Assembly: GCA_022565015.1 (NCBI GenBank)
Contig: JADFKI010000210.1
Location: 1 to 6,693 of the forward strand
Source of the DNA: Chloroflexota bacterium
GTDB taxonomy: Bacteria; Chloroflexota; Dehalococcoidia; Lucifugimonadales; JADFKI01
Direction of reading: 5' to 3'
Length of the DNA: 6,693 bases
Both the position numbers and the translations under genes were made by a program. Shown here piece after piece: positions 5,370 to 6,693 of this stretch. Each line of letters opens with the position of its first letter. Position 1 is the stretch's first letter. The notes below the pieces were generated by a model. That model was not told the origin of the DNA. It saw only the letters and a program-made list of their open reading frames with translations, and did not search any database.

Positions 5370-6336
5370 TTTCTTGGCCTCTATTCTCCAGGATTTTAGC
5401 AAGTCGGGGCCTGAAAACGGACTTCAATTTCAAAAGCCCATCAATGGCCCAGTTACTTATATCTTCCAGTGTCTCAAGATCTTCGTCAATAGTCCCATCA
5501 CGGTAGATTACGATCTGGCTAGCCTTTTTTAGATCTAGCCGATCCCATTCGAACGGCTCTCCAAATTCGCTCTCTAGACTTGCCTTGTCCTTTTCGAGTT
5601 GATCGAATAGCCATTTGTTTTCGCTAGCCTCACGTTGGTCAATGTAGAGTCCAAGCCGCACACGTCCCCCTTGAGCAAAGCTATGTGCATAAGAAATGCG
5701 AGAAAACCCAGAGGATAATCCAGTGAAGCTTTTTGACTGTGCTTTTCGAGCGCCAGTGAATTTGTGGCTCTCCCGCAACCTATCAAACAAGTTCTGAAAG
5801 TACGTCCTGTACAATTCTTGGCGCTCTGAGGGAATAGCCGCTTCTCCAATACCGACATTATGTTTTCTAAAGTCATTAGGAAAGGCAACCAGTTTGAAAT
5901 GCGGGGCAGGCCGTGAATTATCAATCTTCAAAAGCTCGATAGCAACACCAAAAAACTCGGTTCTCTCGTCGGTTCTCTGATTTAGCCAATCAATGGCCTG
6001 CCTGTGCTCCTCTCGGATCTCTTTTGCAAGCCAGACCACTACACTCGCATCGTACCCAGACGCATACATTAGCAGTTGTCCGAGATGTTTGTGGTCCGTC
6101 TGGGTCAATTGATTCTCAATTACTACGGTTCGGCCCCGCGATAGGTCGTTTGCCAAAAGGTCGAGAGAAAAGCTGCCGACAGGCGCTTCTCGCTTTTCCA
6201 TCTCTAATTCCATTCCCAGAGAATCTCCTAAGGCAAGCAGATTTTGCTCCAACCAGGGCGTGAAGTCCTGAGCCTCATTCGGCCATACGTCCTGCAGATT
6301 GACTTTCTCGATTGTTCCCAAATCTGATTTACTCAC
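5356..6336 (-). CDS. DUF4268 protein with PD-(D/E)XK nuclease-like N-terminal domain
   Basis: 326 residues from GTG 6336. The frame is open to an ATG at 6372, but GAGGAG lies five bases before GTG 6336 and the family sequence (LGTIEKVNLQDVWPNEAQDF) begins right after it. The N-terminal half looks like a PD-(D/E)XK nuclease fold: Glu30 in a leading helix, Asp59 (FSLDLLA), then VVIENQ with Glu74 and Gln76 (ExQ in place of ExK), and Gln87/Tyr91 in HLGQLLMYASGY. The C-terminal half (about 185-326) is the DUF4268 region with no assignable catalytic site. Members are often found with restriction and defence genes, but the activity of this one is unproven. Sampled lines are about 43-50% G+C against 65-75% in the methyltransferase, and codons are AT-richer, pointing to horizontal acquisition. 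Its stop lies inside the start of the methyltransferase gene. Confidence 0.9.
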   Translation of the reverse strand: MSKSDLGTIEKVNLQDVWPNEAQDFTPWLEQNLLALGDSLGMELEMEKREAPVGSFSLDLLANDLSRGRTVVIENQLTQTDHKHLGQLLMYASGYDASVVVWLAKEIREEHRQAIDWLNQRTDERTEFFGVAIELLKIDNSRPAPHFKLVAFPNDFRKHNVGIGEAAIPSERQELYRTYFQNLFDRLRESHKFTGARKAQSKSFTGLSSGFSRISYAHSFAQGGRVRLGLYIDQREASENKWLFDQLEKDKASLESEFGEPFEWDRLDLKKASQIVIYRDGTIDEDLETLEDISNWAIDGLLKLKSVFRPRLAKILENRGQENATK

Positions 6337-6458
6337 AAGTGCTCCTCGTTGCAAACTACGGCTACTGTCCATACATCTTTAATTCTGATAACGATAAGGT
6401 GGACAAGCTGATCATTATTTGACACAGAGGATTCTTGCAAAGAAAGCCTATTCGGCAT
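6333..6458 (-). CDS. Possible 41-residue leader peptide gene overlapping the DUF4268 start
   Basis: An open frame runs from ATG 6458 to TGA 6333, starting MPNRLSLQESSVSNNDQ and containing a hydrophobic stretch LVHLIVIRI. No family is recognised. AGGAGGT, a near-complete anti-16S match, lies just upstream, but only two bases separate it from ATG, closer than usual. The stop overlaps the next gene's start as GTGA, a classic translational-coupling arrangement. It could be a real small protein or leader, or chance in a decaying intergenic region. Confidence 0.35.
   Translation of the reverse strand: MPNRLSLQESSVSNNDQLVHLIVIRIKDVWTVAVVCNEEHL
6342..6347 (-). promoter_or_regulatory. Ribosome binding site deciding the GTG start of the DUF4268 gene
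   Basis: GAGGAG lies five bases before GTG 6336. The upstream in-frame ATG at 6372 has only a weak AAAGAT stretch. Confidence 0.65.
6414..6440 (-). promoter_or_regulatory. Weak candidate promoter upstream of the DUF4268 gene
   Basis: Minus strand TTGCAA (6440-6435, 4 of 6 to -35), 15-base spacer, AATAAT (6419-6414, 5 of 6 to -10). The spacer is shorter than the preferred 17. A start from here, near 6407, would be inside the 41-codon frame and would leave about 70 untranslated bases before GTG 6336. Confidence 0.25.
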
Positions 6459-6465
6459 CTACCTC

Positions 6466-6537
6466 CTACGTCACCGAGAAGCCCAGCGTGCCGGTGGTCA
6501 TCTGGCCGGAAAGGAATTCATAAATCAGCAGTTTCAT
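6466..6537 (-). pseudogene. Truncated frame resembling the start of a DUF5615 (PIN-like) toxin
   Basis: ATG 6537 opens MKLLIYEFLSGQ and reaches a TAG after 23 codons. DUF5615 toxins typically start MKLLxDENLS and run about 110-120 residues, usually straight after, or overlapping, a DUF433 gene, as here (20-base overlap with the DUF433 stop). The conserved Asp is replaced by Tyr and the Asn by Phe, and nothing DUF5615-like follows in any of the three minus-strand frames. I read it as a decayed toxin remnant. A chance short frame is the alternative, as the resemblance rests on a dozen residues. Confidence 0.4.
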
Positions 6538-6693
6538 CTGCAGTGACCAACAGGGCGTCTCCAGCTATTTTAAGTGCCCGCTTTGCCCGCTCCTCGGAAA
6601 CGGTGGGAAAGTCCTCCAAGAAGTCTCTAAGGCTGTCCCCCGCTTCGAGATAGTCCATCAACGTCCGCACCGGCACACGCGTTCCTTTGAAAA
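6518..6693 (-). CDS. DUF433 antitoxin-type protein, 5' end cut by window edge
   Basis: The last 57 residues are visible. They read FKGTRVPVRTLMDYLEAGDS, then LRDFLEDFPTVSEERAKRAL, matching the core of DUF433: a GTRVPV strand, a LEAG-S turn and the DFP-V helix-turn-helix-like segment. DUF433 proteins are small (about 75-100 residues) helix-turn-helix proteins, usually paired as putative antitoxins with DUF5615 PIN-like toxins; they probably bind DNA at their own promoter. The start and regulatory region lie outside the window. The expected toxin partner appears as a broken frame overlapping its stop. Family call is good; the role is known only by association. Confidence 0.85.
   Translation of the reverse strand, partial: FKGTRVPVRTLMDYLEAGDSLRDFLEDFPTVSEERAKRALKIAGDALLVTADETADL

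Noticed and set aside
5574..5924. Minus-strand 116-codon frame inside the DUF4268 gene
   Set aside because: Alternative frame of the DUF4268 gene, whose own frame is uninterrupted and has domain-level features.
5955..5980. Short direct repeat CGGTTCTCT twice
   Set aside because: Nine bases, within the DUF4268 coding region, encoding adjacent ERTE/RTDE residues; explained by the protein sequence and not part of a longer array.
6435..6653. Plus-strand open frame of 72 codons
   Set aside because: It overlaps the DUF433 end and toxin remnant on the opposite strand; its Ser/Arg/Pro-rich translation matches no family I know and no ribosome site precedes it.
1..6693. CRISPR array, tRNA or rRNA
   Set aside because: No regularly spaced repeats and no tRNA-like cloverleaf or rRNA sequence was seen on either strand by eye.

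Overview
The window is about 6.7 kb of bacterial DNA in which every supportable gene lies on the minus strand, so it is read from the high-coordinate end downwards. It falls into two parts. From about 5370 down to 1 it is GC-rich (sampled 60-base lines of 65-75% G+C) and encodes a corrinoid (vitamin B12)-dependent methyl-transfer gene set. From about 6458 down to 5356 it is clearly less GC-rich (sampled lines of about 43-50%) and encodes a DUF4268 nuclease-like protein, preceded by the end of a DUF433 antitoxin-type gene and what looks like a decayed toxin partner.

Layout in transcription order: a DUF433 gene fragment (6693-6518); a 23-codon reading frame that looks like a broken DUF5615 toxin start (6537-6466); a 41-codon frame that ends in a 4-base overlap with the next gene (6458-6333); the DUF4268 protein (6336-5356); an MtaA/CmuA-type, uroporphyrinogen-decarboxylase-fold methyltransferase (5369-4335), whose start overlaps the DUF4268 stop by 14 bases; an untranslated gap of about 180 bases with a strong GC-rich hairpin, a candidate promoter and an operator-like palindrome; the corrinoid-binding protein (4152-3388); a small four-cysteine protein of unknown function (3367-3119) that contains a perfect 12-bp inverted repeat; an SRPBCC ligand-binding-fold protein (3038-2601); a RACo-type reductive activator of corrinoid proteins with an N-terminal 2Fe-2S domain (2552-930); and a D-2-hydroxyacid dehydrogenase whose C-terminus runs off the window (873-1).

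How the genes work together (inference from the families): the corrinoid protein carries the methyl group on cobalt, the zinc-site methyltransferase moves the methyl group on or off it, and the RACo-type protein spends ATP and a low-potential electron to restore cob(I)alamin when the cofactor is accidentally oxidised to Co(II). This is the logic of O-demethylation or methylamine/methanol use in acetogens and methanogens. Only one methyltransferase is present; no MtaB, MttB or MtvB-type second partner lies in the window, so neither methyl donor nor acceptor can be named. The four-cysteine protein, the SRPBCC protein and the 2-hydroxyacid dehydrogenase are co-directional and closely spaced with these genes and are the least explained parts.

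Organism: gene content and GC fit an anaerobic or facultative environmental bacterium. A Chloroflexota (Dehalococcoidia-like) origin is my impression from the style of the proteins, not something the sequence proves.
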